Source: Bombus terrestris (Eukaryota > Arthropoda > Insecta > Hymenoptera > Apidae). From it: DNA of 64,000 bases. Below, one piece after another: positions 23,799 to 35,237 of the stretch. Below the pieces are notes generated by a model. The model worked only from the letters and a program-made list of their open reading frames with translations. It was not told where the DNA came from and did not search any database. The first letter of the stretch is position 1; each line of letters starts with the position of its first letter. A program made the translations under genes and the position numbers. The stretch covers positions 8,866,001 through 8,930,000 of the forward strand of contig NC_063273.1 of assembly GCF_910591885.1 (NCBI RefSeq), written 5' to 3'.

Positions 23799-24658
23799 TT
23801 AACCCTTAGAGTGCTATGGGCGCGTATATGCATCTGGCGAAAGCTATCGGTGTGGACTAAGGACACATATATGCGTTTGTCAATTTTTCCGAACACCTAC
23901 GCAGAAGTAATACTATTACGTTTGTGTGAGATAAATATAAATGCATTCCTTAGTAACGGCAGTAAACAAATGCCAATAATGCCTCGTTATAACAGCTGTC
24001 TACCTGTTTCGCGGACAATCGCATCTAATTATCAAGAAGAAAATGTGTTGTTTGTGCGAAAAATAAGAGAATGCAGAAAATGCGATGTCGGATTATGTAT
24101 CGATAATTGTTTTGAAATTTTGCACACACAACTGAATTATTAACTTGTGCTATATTTACTAAATTTAGTTTTCTAGTTTATTACCCAAATTCTATATAAT
24201 TGTAAATTTCAATGTTTATAATAAATAATTAATACTAAAAAATAACGCTCTTGAATCATTTAATCTCGTACAAAAGAATTACTATAACTTATTACGATTT
24301 GCGCTTTGAATAGTCAATCAGCAGAGTTCAGTCTAACGAATAAGTACTCCGTCCACAGCGATCGTCGCGCGCCGTCCGTACGGACCGCATAAGCCGCGAG
24401 TATTCGACACTCTAAGGGTTAAAACAACTAGATAATTAATTTGCAACTCTCGTCACTACGGATTCAACTCTATCTCGACAACGCTAGTGCCACACGCTCA
24501 AGAAGACCATTCGTTCCGAAACAGTAATAGGATAGGCTAGACATCCTGCACACTACAGCCATCGAAACAATAATAGTAACAAAACACAAATAGCAACAGA
24601 ATGGGCGCCTCTGAGATACACCAAACGACCGATACACCGATAGCACTCTAAGGGTTAA
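23799..24658 (+). mobile_element. piggyBac-like element remnant nested in the Tc1 copy
   Basis: The left end TTAACCCTTAGAGTGCTAT (23799) is repeated exactly, inverted, at 24640-24658. A second, shorter match (CACTCTAAGGGTTAA) ends at 24422. The piece therefore has one left end and two right ends, as if one copy inserted into or recombined with another. It contains the cysteine-rich end of a piggyBac transposase (next entry). Confidence 0.82.
23990..24143 (+). pseudogene. piggyBac-like transposase C-terminal cysteine domain
   Basis: The last codons read RKIRECRKCDVGLCIDNCFE followed by ILHTQLNY and a stop. The CxxC-x4-C-x3-CF...H pattern is the zinc-binding tail of piggyBac-family transposases. 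The open frame extends upstream but runs out into the left terminal repeat, so the catalytic core has been deleted. This supports calling the surrounding TTAA elements piggyBac-type. Confidence 0.85.
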
Positions 24659-26657
24659 TTATAATACGTTATTGTAATTAGTTCACGTTAAACAACTATC
24701 GTTTCCTATTTAATCAACATCTGTTTAATCCATTTATTGTAAATAAACTAATTGTGGTATAAGATCCTACACTATAGATACCAAATTGTTTTAACAAATT
24801 AGTTTAGTACACCTCATTTTATTAATTGCAATTTGTAAGTGTAAGCGTTCGAATACTTTCTTGAGCCACTGTATATTGGCATATAATATCTGTTCAGTGG
24901 TGAGAATAATTATAAACACCCACCATATTTTTAAGTTTTTCGTGATACATTAGTACAATACAAAAATCCTTGATATAATTTCGTATTATAATAGAAAAAT
25001 TGTGTATTTGACTGTGTAAAAAAATAGCCCGCGTTGTTGGAAAATCAACTGTAAATGAACGTACATTTAGTTCAATTCTTGAAAAGCAAGTGCTTACGGT
25101 ACGCCATTGTATCCTGTTAGGTTACTTTTACTTTTATTTTATTTAATATTTATTTTATTCACGTGCTGTCCGTTTGGTTCGTGCCAGCAATCGTTTCTTA
25201 CGACTGTCTCAAGTATCATACGTGCGATGTCTGCCGTTTCACGGGACATTTTCAAGGAATTACGTCAATCCGATCTTCTTATGAAACACGTTCGTTTCGT
25301 ACGTCCTCGAAGATTTATCAGACCGAAGTTAATTAAAGCTTTCCATCCACGTTGAATCACAAGCGAAACGATGTCTCGGATCGATCGAGGCGCTGAAGAA
25401 AGTCTGGCTAGACGAACGGAGAAATTCTGGATGTATTTCGGTTAGAAAGTTTCGAGGGACAGAAGTCAGGAGTTACGAACGTTTCATTGAATCATCGCGA
25501 ACGAAAGTTGAAAGATTCTAACAATTATTTACGATCAAACATCTGTTGACAGATTGGATCGTTTATTTTCATATTCTACGCTCTCAAAAAATTTTAAAAC
25601 AAAAGAAATACTAGAATACCCTTGTCGATCTCTGTACTGTATACAAATATGCGTTAGATCAAGTGCTTCAAACTTTTGTAGATAAAGATAAATATTTGGG
25701 AAAAGGAAAGAATAGAATTTTCATTGTCAAGAAAGAAGGATGAAATGGAGAGTAATTATTTAATCATTCAAGAGATGATTGGTGAAATTTAAATAAAATT
25801 ATTCGTTTTGAAATTAATCTTTCAATATACTCTGTTTATAGAAATTATTGCTTCAATAGGAGAAATTAAATTTCAACAATAATAGGAATCAGGATATCGT
25901 CGTGGTATAGCTATTAGTCCTAAAAAGTTTTGTATATTAATTCCAATAAATATTATAATAAATTGAATTTTTAATCATTTTTGATTTAGTATTAATCAGC
26001 TATTATGTCATTTACTATCGATACAAATGTTAAGCAAAAGTCCGATGAAGTTTCTTTCGAAACACCAATTTCGAAACACGATATAACAATTTCAATCGTG
26101 TCAAAGTTTCGTGTTTCCTGTCGATAAAATGCTTGGCTTAATTTGATCATGGAAACTCAACGGTTGATTAATTACCACCTCGAAATCAAAGATCGGTAAT
26201 TAGTTGAAATCATATTTGCTTTAATAGGAAATTCTATAGCGAAAATTAGTTCTGGAATCTCTTAACTGCTTGTTTCGATAGAAATAAATTTGTTTGGATT
26301 AGCCAAATTTGATGGTTGAGTTGCTCTTTAATTAATATTAATTCGTAGCGTAGCAATTAAAAACAGGAAGTTTTCAAGTTGAAGCAAAGCAAAATCACGA
26401 ATTACGGAATACAGAAAGGAATTAAAGTAAACTGACAAAATGAACGCATATTGAAAATAAAATACAAGGTTGTAAAGATATAAAGATAACGTGAAAATTG
26501 TTTCAGGTAAAAGGATAAATTAAACGAAAGAAAAAAGCTGTAGCAAAAGGATAATTTGAAAAGAACACACGAAGCGGACGTAATTAAATTTTTAAAAATA
26601 TTCATTAACTTGAGGCCTTGCATATTGTATCGTACGTTTCAATCAGTCACAAATATT

Positions 26658-27154
26658 TCTTTTTATATTTGCAAGTAGTCTACAATCAATTCTCATTGAG
26701 AATTATAAGTAAATTATTCTCGCGTGGTACTATAACGTGAATAATAAATGATTATTGTATCTTTGATTCTAGCTGAATCTAATGTTTAAATCTAGAGGGT
26801 AATGTCTTTTTAGCCTACGGATTTGATTCGTCGTGTCAAGTAATTGGCTAACTAGTAGGTTTTGGTGGTTGTTAATTCTTATGTTATATCTATTACTGAA
26901 TTTGGATATTTCTTCTTTAACTGTAGGTATTTTAAGGTCGCGATGTATTGTTTCATTGGTAACATACCAAGGTGCATCTATCAAGGATCTTAGAGTTTTT
27001 GATTGGAATCGTTGAAGAATTTCTATGTTGGAATTACTCGCTGTTCCCCATAGTTGGATCCCATAGGTCCAAACAGGTTGTAATATGGCTTTACATAGCA
27101 TTATTTTATTCTGCATGCTTAAGTTGGAACGTCTGCCAATGAGCCAGTAGAATG
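26658..27154 (-). mobile_element. 5'-truncated jockey-like retrotransposon, copy 2
   Basis: The flanking 12-base duplication is GTCACAAATATT (26646-26657 and 27155-27166). It is nearly identical to the 20030 copy through the ORF2 end (26769-27116 minus, same KPVWTYGIQLWG and HRDLKIPTV motifs) and the 3' untranslated region. The 5' truncation point is about 125 bases closer to the 3' end than in copy 1. The tail facing left is short and T-rich. Confidence 0.93.
26769..27116 (-). pseudogene. ORF2 C-terminal fragment, jockey-type (copy 2)
   Basis: 115 codons match the C-terminal 110 or so residues of the 20145-20660 fragment with only a handful of differences (for example SQLLD for IQLLD). It lacks all catalytic parts of the reverse transcriptase. 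The first residues (MQNK) include substitutions compared with copy 1. It is a retrotransposon relic, not a host gene. Confidence 0.92.
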
Positions 27155-27589
27155 GTCACAAATATTAACATATATTCTTAATTCTTCATGCCACGACGAA
27201 TCAATGAATTTTAAGATATGAGAATCTTCTCTTATCTATCTCTTGACAAGAGTCGTACAATACGGACCAATCTAAATTTCTGTTCTATAACTTGGGCTGC
27301 ATTTGATAAAAGTCAAACATGGAACAAGTAATTTGTAGTTGCAAATAATTCTTGATAAAAGGAGAAAAAATAGTTTCCTTATATCTTATCGTAAAGATCA
27401 ATAATTCTCCAAGATAAAACGAATGTAATTGATAACGAACGATAAATTGTTATCCAATACCGGTAAACTATCTACTTGGTAGATTTTAACATCTAAGTAA
27501 TTAGTAATGTTGATAAGAAACATTTAAATAAAATACAACTTCTATTTCGGCGTGTCCACAAATATCACAAGTAGATTGATCGATATTTT

Positions 27590-27961
27590 TGTCACGTAGA
27601 AGACACAATAAATCACGAAATTGACAGATCACCGGTGATCTCCTCGCGTTGCAGTTCGAACGTTTCACAAATAAGATAAAGAATTGAAATTTAGATTTAG
27701 AATAAAATTTATTGTACGAATCCAACAGCATGACGGTTCAGAATGTTAGAACAGAAATGTGGAGAGCTGATTATAAGAAGGTTTATATACTATGGGTTTG
27801 GCTCCTATGGAGGGGGTGTTGCCGGGACCCAGGTCAGAGATGGCCATACTGTTACTGTTTTTTGACACTGGAATACTTCTCTACGTTGTTGTTTCGATGG
27901 CCTGCTGGATGTTCATTAGACCCCCTTAGTTTTTCTATCGCTAATTTATGGCTCTGTCACA
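27590..27961. mobile_element. Solo LTR copy B (372 bp)
   Basis: It runs from TGTCACGTAG to GGCTCTGTCACA, with TTTT duplicated at 27586-27589 and 27962-27965. It matches copy A at 17541-18027 without that copy's nested insertion. It includes a GATCACCGGTGATC palindrome near its left side. There is no internal coding region. Confidence 0.83.
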
Positions 27962-28740
27962 TTTTCTTAGTCTGTACATTACACATGAGCCAAACAAACC
28001 TTTATGTTTGATATATCGCTGCCAATTTTTGTTGAATAATTCCTTGCGAATAATGCACTCAGTGACTTGTTCATCAAAGTCTAGTTTTCTCTATGGTAAG
28101 CTACTTTTGTCTTACTTATCTTCTTCTCCTAACTTGCTTTCTCTTTCGAAAGGATTTTAACTATAGGAAAAATTAATGAAAATTTGGACGACTAATCTTT
28201 TACCTTTTTTTTTAAGATTTTTACCATTTTTTTTACTAATAATTTATCCACGATATTTTTAAATAATCTGGTCGGTACGACAATCGCGTGGAAAAAGTCT
28301 TAGGCTCTGTGCGTAATATACAACGTAAATTAGAAAGATCAGAGCATTTGTGTACCTAATAGTCTAGAGACAATGTTATGTGACAAAATTATCTCACTGC
28401 CTGAGGGATAAGAAATCAGCTGTGAAAGATGACTTTTGTTACGCGGAACGTCAACGTAAACGTTAGACGTCTTAGAACTCTGGCGATATTGAGGAGAAGA
28501 GAACGATGCTCAAAGTACCTTGCTTACAACTACAGTACCTTCATTTGAGTTCTAACTTCCCGTTGAGGGACACGAAGTAATTGTCCTGTTTATTCGTCAT
28601 TCGACAGTCTTCGACGCGTCGAATCTCAAAATGCAAATGTTAACTTTAGGAATTGGGCGTATAAAACCGAGCATTTTTAGCGTATTTTACAGGCTAGTCT
28701 GACATACTACGATCATATCTCTTCTATCCATTATGTGATT

Positions 28741-29521
28741 CAGCGTTTCTTAACCTGTGGATCCCCGAGCGCCACGAAATCCGCACACGCGCAGCTTGTT
28801 ATTACATTATTCGAATAAAAAATATTTGTATCAATTTGCTTGTAACAGATCTCTTCTCTCAAAAACAGTTGGCGAAATACAGTCGATAGCTGTTTTAATT
28901 ATGCACATTCAGCATAGTGTAGATTTAAATTTTGAGTTAAATCTCGAGTTTCTTTTTTTTTATTATTTAATTTGTACTTGACAATTTGTTCAGCTGGACA
29001 TTTGGTATATTTTTTTAACTTAATTGCTAAATATAAGATATAAACATGTAGATGGCTACCCCCTTCTTCGAGTTTGACTATTTTATTTCTTTAGTGATGT
29101 CAGTGAGGTGTTTTCCTTTTAGTCTTCTTTCTATGTGAGTTTTGCTCGCTTCAGCAGCCAGCTGGTTTCGATGTGTTGACGTTCTTTCCTTATATTTTTC
29201 TGCGTACCCGCCGATTTGTTCTTGACCGTTGGTATTTTTAAGTCTTTGCGTATATCCTCGTTTCTGACATATCATGGGATATTGACTATTGTTCTCAGTA
29301 TCCTCGATTGTAGCGACCCTAGTTTATTTATGTGTCTCATTGCTGCTGTCCTCCATAGCGATATTCCGTACGTCCAGATCGGTTTTGTTATGGTTTTGTA
29401 GATTTTTAGTTTATTTTCTATGCTGAGTTTAGAGTTTCGACTAATTAAATCTCGAGTGTCCGCGATAACGAAAAATCATTCGGACGAGGTCCTTTGGTAA
29501 ACGAAATGTTAAGAACCGCTG
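28741..29521. mobile_element. hAT-type MITE split by a retrotransposon
   Basis: The left end reads CAGCGTTTCTTAACCTGTGG and the right end, in complement, CAGCGGTTCTTAACATTTCG, giving a 14-base inverted pair with one mismatch, typical of hAT termini. Removing the insertion at 28949-29444 leaves about 285 bases. The eight flanking bases (ATGTGATT and ATCCGACT) match only partly, so the target duplication is decayed or the border is off by a little. Confidence 0.72.
28949..29444 (-). mobile_element. 5'-truncated jockey-like retrotransposon, second family
   Basis: It is flanked by the 12-base duplication TTAAATCTCGAG (28937-28948 and 29445-29456). The T-rich left edge is its poly-A tail. The minus strand reads IYKTITKPIWTYGISLW, RILRTIVNIP and RKDLKIPTVKN before frameshifts and stops, which is the same ORF2 region as the other jockey copies but a clearly different family. 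Its 3' untranslated part is what is seen alone at 17757-17887. Confidence 0.9.
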
Positions 29522-31480
29522 ATCCGACTGGTGCGCGCAATTGAACGTTGTATTGAATCTTACTTCGCCTAATACTAGTTTATATTTTTATTATTTTAAA
29601 TAAACGTAACCGACCGATTCGCGGCTCCAAACCTAAACTAAAACTCATGGACTCATGACTCATGATCCCACTGCGTTGTGGCCACCACCCACGTGCATTT
29701 GTGTAGAACCAACAGCTCCGCTTATTAGCATTAGACGAATGATGGATAGAAGTCAGCATGACGTCAGAGTAACGTGCTCACAGGTGTAAAATACGCTAAA
29801 AACCGTCGTCTTTGCATACGAGCAACTTTTGAATACCAACAAACATTAAGCGACAGGTAAAGGAGGCAATAACTTTAATTGTAATTTTTTTATTTTCATT
29901 AATTTTTATAGCATTGTCTATAGAGCAATTAACTAACAGTAGAAGCGAGAATTGTCTAGGTTTTTGTCGGTACTGTACGACTCTCCCCTATGTGTAACGC
30001 TCTATCGCTGATTAATCAGAGAACCAATGACACGTATCGATAGAAACTGGCTTCGTTTTGCGTCTAAAGAATATCGTGTGTTGCTCTCGAGTATGAAATG
30101 CCGACCGAATTCCGAAAATTCCTTAGCAGAGCTTAGATTAAAATGAAATTCATTTCACCGCTGCTTCTGCGTATCCTTCGTGATCGTGGAAATTGCCTTT
30201 GGATAATTAATCGAGTTTCCGTTGTACTATGGAAATATTCAACTTTCCGGTATTTCACATGGCGAATTTCCATTCTCTGTTTCACGGACGTCATCGTTTA
30301 ATTAGATACTCGTTTACGAGTACGAAAGAAACGTAGAAACTAATTAATGGAAGGATTGTAACCATTCGTAATGAAACAGTCCGATAAACAGAATTCAATT
30401 GGTTCGTATACAAAGCAATTTTGAACAAAAGGTAATTAATTAGGCGTCTATATGATCCATTATTCGTTAAATATACTAATTTCCTTATCTACGTGGATAA
30501 ACTCTGAGATTATTAAAAATTACGCGGATTTTTATCGAATTTAGAACGTCCGTATGTACTCAGTTTATCTATCGTTTTGCAAAAATGATTCAAGGGCAAG
30601 TTAAACAGAATGTCAACTGCAGACATTGCGATTAATTTCCTTATTTGAAAACTGATATCCGATAGCCAACGTTAGAGAGATTGGCATATATCATATATAT
30701 AATATTATATTCTACATATGAGTGTCTTCCACTTCGAAATCAATGCACATACTGGATAAAGAAATTTCCTTTAAAAGTACTATGTGTTTTCAGATGCTTC
30801 AAAGTGTTCTTTTCTTTTTATAACAATATACAACGTAAATTAGTTTACATTATATATTGTATATACTATTAGTTTCTGTGTACATTATACATATTAACAG
30901 CGGATAACACATCGTAACAGAGGGGAGGAAATTTATACGAAGGCGTGACCAGAGCAGAAGTAACGTTTGCTGAAATAAACCAACATCATGGAATGTAAGC
31001 AATATGTGTCACTGTGTATACACTGTATCTTGTTGAACTATTTGTTGCCACTCCAAATGGGTTCGTAGAAATTTTTGCACACATTAGTGAAATGAAAAAT
31101 GCCGGTCGTCTCTCGTAAAAGGATTATAGGAGTATTCACTGAGTTATTGAAAACGACATGGACGTGAAACACCAGCTTCCTAAAAAAATCGTTTAAATGG
31201 GTTTGATCGTTCGCCTGGCATTAACACAGAATTTCCAGGAATTTCTAAAATTGCCTTAACCACGATTACAACATCGACTGTAAAATCAAGATGTAAAAAA
31301 TGCTCTGTTATACCAAAAATGTCCAGCCAACATTTAATTTCTTTTTCTGAAATCAACAAGCACATTCGTCTCGTCGATATACTTCGCATTTTGATGTAAC
31401 AAACGATGATGAGTGATAAAATCATAAATATGACAAAGGATCGTTTAACGATTACGTAATTTACGTAATTTATTTTCCTA

Positions 31481-31751
31481 ATCAGTATGTACTGCAGTAA
31501 TTTTATTTTTATATTTATATTTTATGCAGTATTTTTATCATTACCAGTATTAGCCGGAGCTATTACTATACTTCTTTTTGATCGAAATATTAATACACCT
31601 TTTTTTGATCCTATAGGAGAAAGCGATCCTATTCTTTATCAACATTTATTTTGATTTTTTGGTCATCCAGAAGTATATATTTTAATTCTTCCAGAATTCG
31701 GATTAATTTCCCAAATTATTATAAATGAAAGAGGAAAAAAGAAACTTCTTT
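31481..31751 (+). pseudogene. Nuclear copy of mitochondrial COX1 (NUMT)
   Basis: Read with the insect mitochondrial code, the DNA encodes FLSLPVLAGAITMLLFDRN, a variant FFDPIGESDPILYQHLF, and WFFGHPEVYILILPEFGLIS, followed by QIIINERGKK. This is the central part of cytochrome c oxidase subunit I, including the HPEVY copper/haem-site segment. A TGA stands where Trp is expected (after QHLF), so the stretch is not translatable in the nucleus. GES in place of the usual GGG and GKKKL near the end show decay after transfer. Borders are approximate; the first 50 bases are partly rearranged. Confidence 0.95.
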
Positions 31752-31986
31752 TTTGATTTAATCATTCTTTTTTTCTTTTAAATAGATACGCAAGTTTCGC
31801 GAAAATTTCGTTATAATATTATGAGTTTGGTATCCAAAAGGATACTACTCATACCGTGCTGTTTTATTACACCGTTCCGTTCATAAATATCGATATGTTC
31901 CATTCAGTACAGTGAACTTATGAAAAACGCAAAATATAGCTTTTTAAAAAGGCAAAAAATAACACTGCTAATAAATACAGAGAAAG

Positions 31987-31992
<6 letters not shown>

Positions 31993-32021
<29 letters not shown>
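31993..32021. repeat. (GA)n microsatellite
   Basis: An uninterrupted GA run of about 14 units, a few hundred bases after the COX1 pseudogene. Confidence 0.95.
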
Positions 32022-32023
<2 letters not shown>

Positions 32024-33482
32024 TTACTAATTGTTGGTAATTTTGGATCTTAATTGCCGAAATAATGATAAAGGAACACTAAGTTCACATTTAGAATTTA
32101 TATTAAAATAGTTATAGATTTATTTGATAAACGATTTCAAGGATATTCATCGATACGCATTTACGCGCGTCTCAGCACTTTCTTTGTCTCACCTTCTTCC
32201 ATACCAGGCTGTTAACTGAACAGTTTACATTCCCTTGTTTTCCAGACGTTGCGCACACACATACTTCCACACACTCATATTCACATACATATATCACTAC
32301 TACGCGGCCAATTTAATCTAGCACACAAAATTATACATATCTCGATACTAATACATACCACGTTCAGCCATAGCCTAATAGGCTAACCTATTCAATGTTA
32401 CCAATTAAAAGCAGAATGGTCTTTTAGCTTTCTTCGCATCCTGCTCGAAAACACAAATGTCCCTTTTATCTATCGTCCCGCCTTTACTACATATACCATT
32501 CAGTTCTGAAGGATGTAGCAAGGATCGATACGAACGTGTCAAACAAATAAAGATACGCGCGCTGATAAGAGACACATATTACAATTAAATAATCGCGCCA
32601 AAGGTGACGTGATTGCAACATGGCTGTATGATAGTCAGTCGACTGTGGGACTCGCGTGAGTAGTCGCGGCACTCGCGTCTCGTCTCTCAGCCAACGTGTC
32701 TTCGCGGCGGAAGTTTTTGATAAACCACGACAAACGATCTCCGATACTGGCGTCGTAAAGTGTGGAGACCAAGGAATCCGATTAACGTTGAAAAATGTAG
32801 TGACAGTAACGTCGGAGTTTGTAACGCCGGTTGCAGGAAACATCGTCATGATACGATGACGATGGCCATCGAGAGTTACCTGTTACCTTGAAAAACGCGA
32901 AACGCGGACAGACGACTGGACTGTTTGTCTAGCCGATTTCGTCTCGCCTCGTAACCTAACTAATCGATCCTGGTGTTCTTTACGTGGTTGTATATTGTGT
33001 TTGATAGAAGTTATCAGAGCAGCCGAAGTTATTTTGATTGACAGGTTTCCAACGGTATATTTGAACTATTTTCAGTGATTCATTTAATGCTACGTTACGT
33101 CGTACGTTGTTTTTAATTTCTACAAGATCACCGATCTTGTTATTTTTCAGGGAAATTTTTGCTCAATTCGTAATGAAAATTTTGCATTTGAAAATTTTCT
33201 TACGATTTATATTATGTTATATTATATCGTTCTTCAGGCTAGAAATATCGGCATAGCCAAAGATCACTGATTTTGTCATCTATCGCGGGTATCTACGTTT
33301 ATGGATTCGCGTCAGTAAATTTTCTTATAATTTATTTAATGTTATATTATATCGTTCTTCGTGCTAGAGCTATCATAATCGTGAGAAAGTTTTCATAGAA
33401 ATTTTCATTCGTAGCTTTAGAGTGGTACGGATGACAGTTACATTGTATGATTTACGTTACATTGTACTTGACAGTAGAACAG

Positions 33483-33790
33483 TTAACCAGCTAGCTGTCG
33501 CGGTCTCTTTGAAAAGCGCGTACCTAAAATTTGTGACAAAATGTATACGATAACGAGTATACTCGTCGGACACAGAGTACACGTGGCTGTTACAAGATAG
33601 AATGAAGTCATAATGAAATGACTGTTTTATTCTTTAATTTTATTACTACAATTTACTGCAATTACTAAATTGCGACTTAAACGGCAAATTGTAACTACTT
33701 TTCACGCATGACGAGTATACTCGCCGTAATACGAAATAGTGCCATTTCTTCATGACCACTGTACTCGTCAAAAACAGCTAACTGGTTGAA
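33483..33790. mobile_element. TTAA-type element (308 bp), right border mutated
   Basis: The left end reads TTAACCAGCTAGCTGT and the right end, in complement, TTCAACCAGTTAGCTGT. The left TTAA is intact and the right is TTGAA. A CGAGTATACTCG palindrome occurs once near the left end (ACGAGTATACTCGTC) and once near the right (ACGAGTATACTCGCC), with ACTGTACTCGTC also close to the right end. These look like subterminal repeats of a piggyBac-type element. No ORF of note. Confidence 0.72.
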
Positions 33791-35209
33791 TCGCGAAAAA
33801 TCATCGACTAGTCTGATTTTCGATGGAAATTTTCGTTTGTAGATTTACAACGGCGCGTTTCGACAATTTTCTCTGTGTTTTTGCAAAGTATATGGATAGG
33901 TAGCTCGTTTCTTCTGTCGCGTTATGTATTTTTTCGTATACGGTGAGGTGTGCTAGAACGAACGTGGTTGAAAGGAAAATGAATTAAACGAACTAAAACA
34001 ATTTAGTACAAAGTAAGCTGCAAATATAATACGAAACGAATCTATTTAGTGGGAATTATAAAATGACGAGGTAGTTGTGTTTGCCGGTCTCCTTTAGGCT
34101 GCGTTATCTTTTCATAAACAAATCTCGCCTCTTCGCTGTAACATCCGGTACGCGTTCATCCTGGACCACGCTAATTTATTTTTCTATTCACGAGTTCTTA
34201 CACTGCTTAATTATCTTCTATGCGATAGATGTTTCTAATCGAGAGGAGGACAGATTCATGCAAATTTGCATTATCAGTCAACGTTTACTTTTACTTTAGT
34301 ATCTTTGCACGTTATAACAACGTTTTTGATATTAGATAATAATTGTTCGTCGTAGCATACCTTACCGTATTGTTTCTTTATTATTTCTTTTCTGGAAACG
34401 TTCTGCTTTAATCACCTGTAGTTCTAGTGTTAAAATCCTTTTCATTCAATGCTAATTAACATTAAATGTAATATTAAGTTCTTTATGTATTATTTAAGTT
34501 CACTGTTTAGACAAATATCGTATAATTCCAGGAGAAATTGTAAATGGTGCGAAGGTCTCTTGATTCGAACTTTTAACAGCGAAGTTTCATCCTAAACTAC
34601 TTTCAATCTCGTATCGAATTGAACTCGACGTTCTGCTCTACTTCATTCGACTCTTCTCTGAATGCTTTATCTTGATTTAAAAGAACCTTCTAAAGTATAT
34701 GTTTTCTATGCTTCAAAAGCAATCATCAAATATCAATCTAGACCTTCCTACACGGTAATTTATCGATTGATATTTTATGTACAAATTGTAGCACGATCTT
34801 CAGAATGTTACAATCGTGTTTGTGGAACTTTAATTATTTTATTATCGATCTTGTCATCTTCCTCTCAAGAAGAATTTTGCAGCGATTGTAATTTGAAACC
34901 TGTGATTTATAAAATTTCTCTAGGGATATTTAAGTTGCGAACAGTTATGCAGATATCGAAATCATAATACTTGTCAATATGTAAGACGAATCGGTTCTAA
35001 CCCGAACGATTTTCTTAACCTTAATAAAAGAACACAAATGGTATATTATACGTTATCTCGTGGAATATTGTTGTGTTCCTCTTAGGGATTAGTATTGCTT
35101 CTAATTATCTTCGTGTTAGCATCTGAGAAAAATAACAGTTTTCTATTAGCAAATGTGACGCAAGAAATATCAATATGCTGATAAATTGTTCCGCGGTTAA
35201 TGTTCCATT

Positions 35210-35237
35210 TCCTTCTTCTTCTTCTTCTTCTTCTTCT
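35210..35237. repeat. (CTT)n microsatellite
   Basis: A run of nine or so CTT units in intron 3. The Arg-rich minus-strand ORF across it is an artefact of the repeat. Confidence 0.93.

Larger units (their letters stand above)
21899..24871 (-). mobile_element. Tc1-like transposon, decayed and carrying nested elements
   Basis: The inverted ends read CAGTGGCTCACGAAAATATT at the left and, in complement from the right, CAGTGGCTCAAGAAAGTATT, both continuing CGAACGCTTAC, with TA on both sides. It carries a minus-strand transposase pseudogene (23210-23798) and is interrupted by TTAA elements at 21963-23013 and 23799-24658. The N-terminal half of the transposase is missing, apparently lost around the second insertion. 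Confidence 0.9.

Noticed and set aside
23769..24143. 124-codon + strand ORF as a host gene
   Set aside because: Its start lies in the Tc1 copy and it reads through the TTAA terminus. Only its last 50 or so codons are meaningful, as a piggyBac tail.
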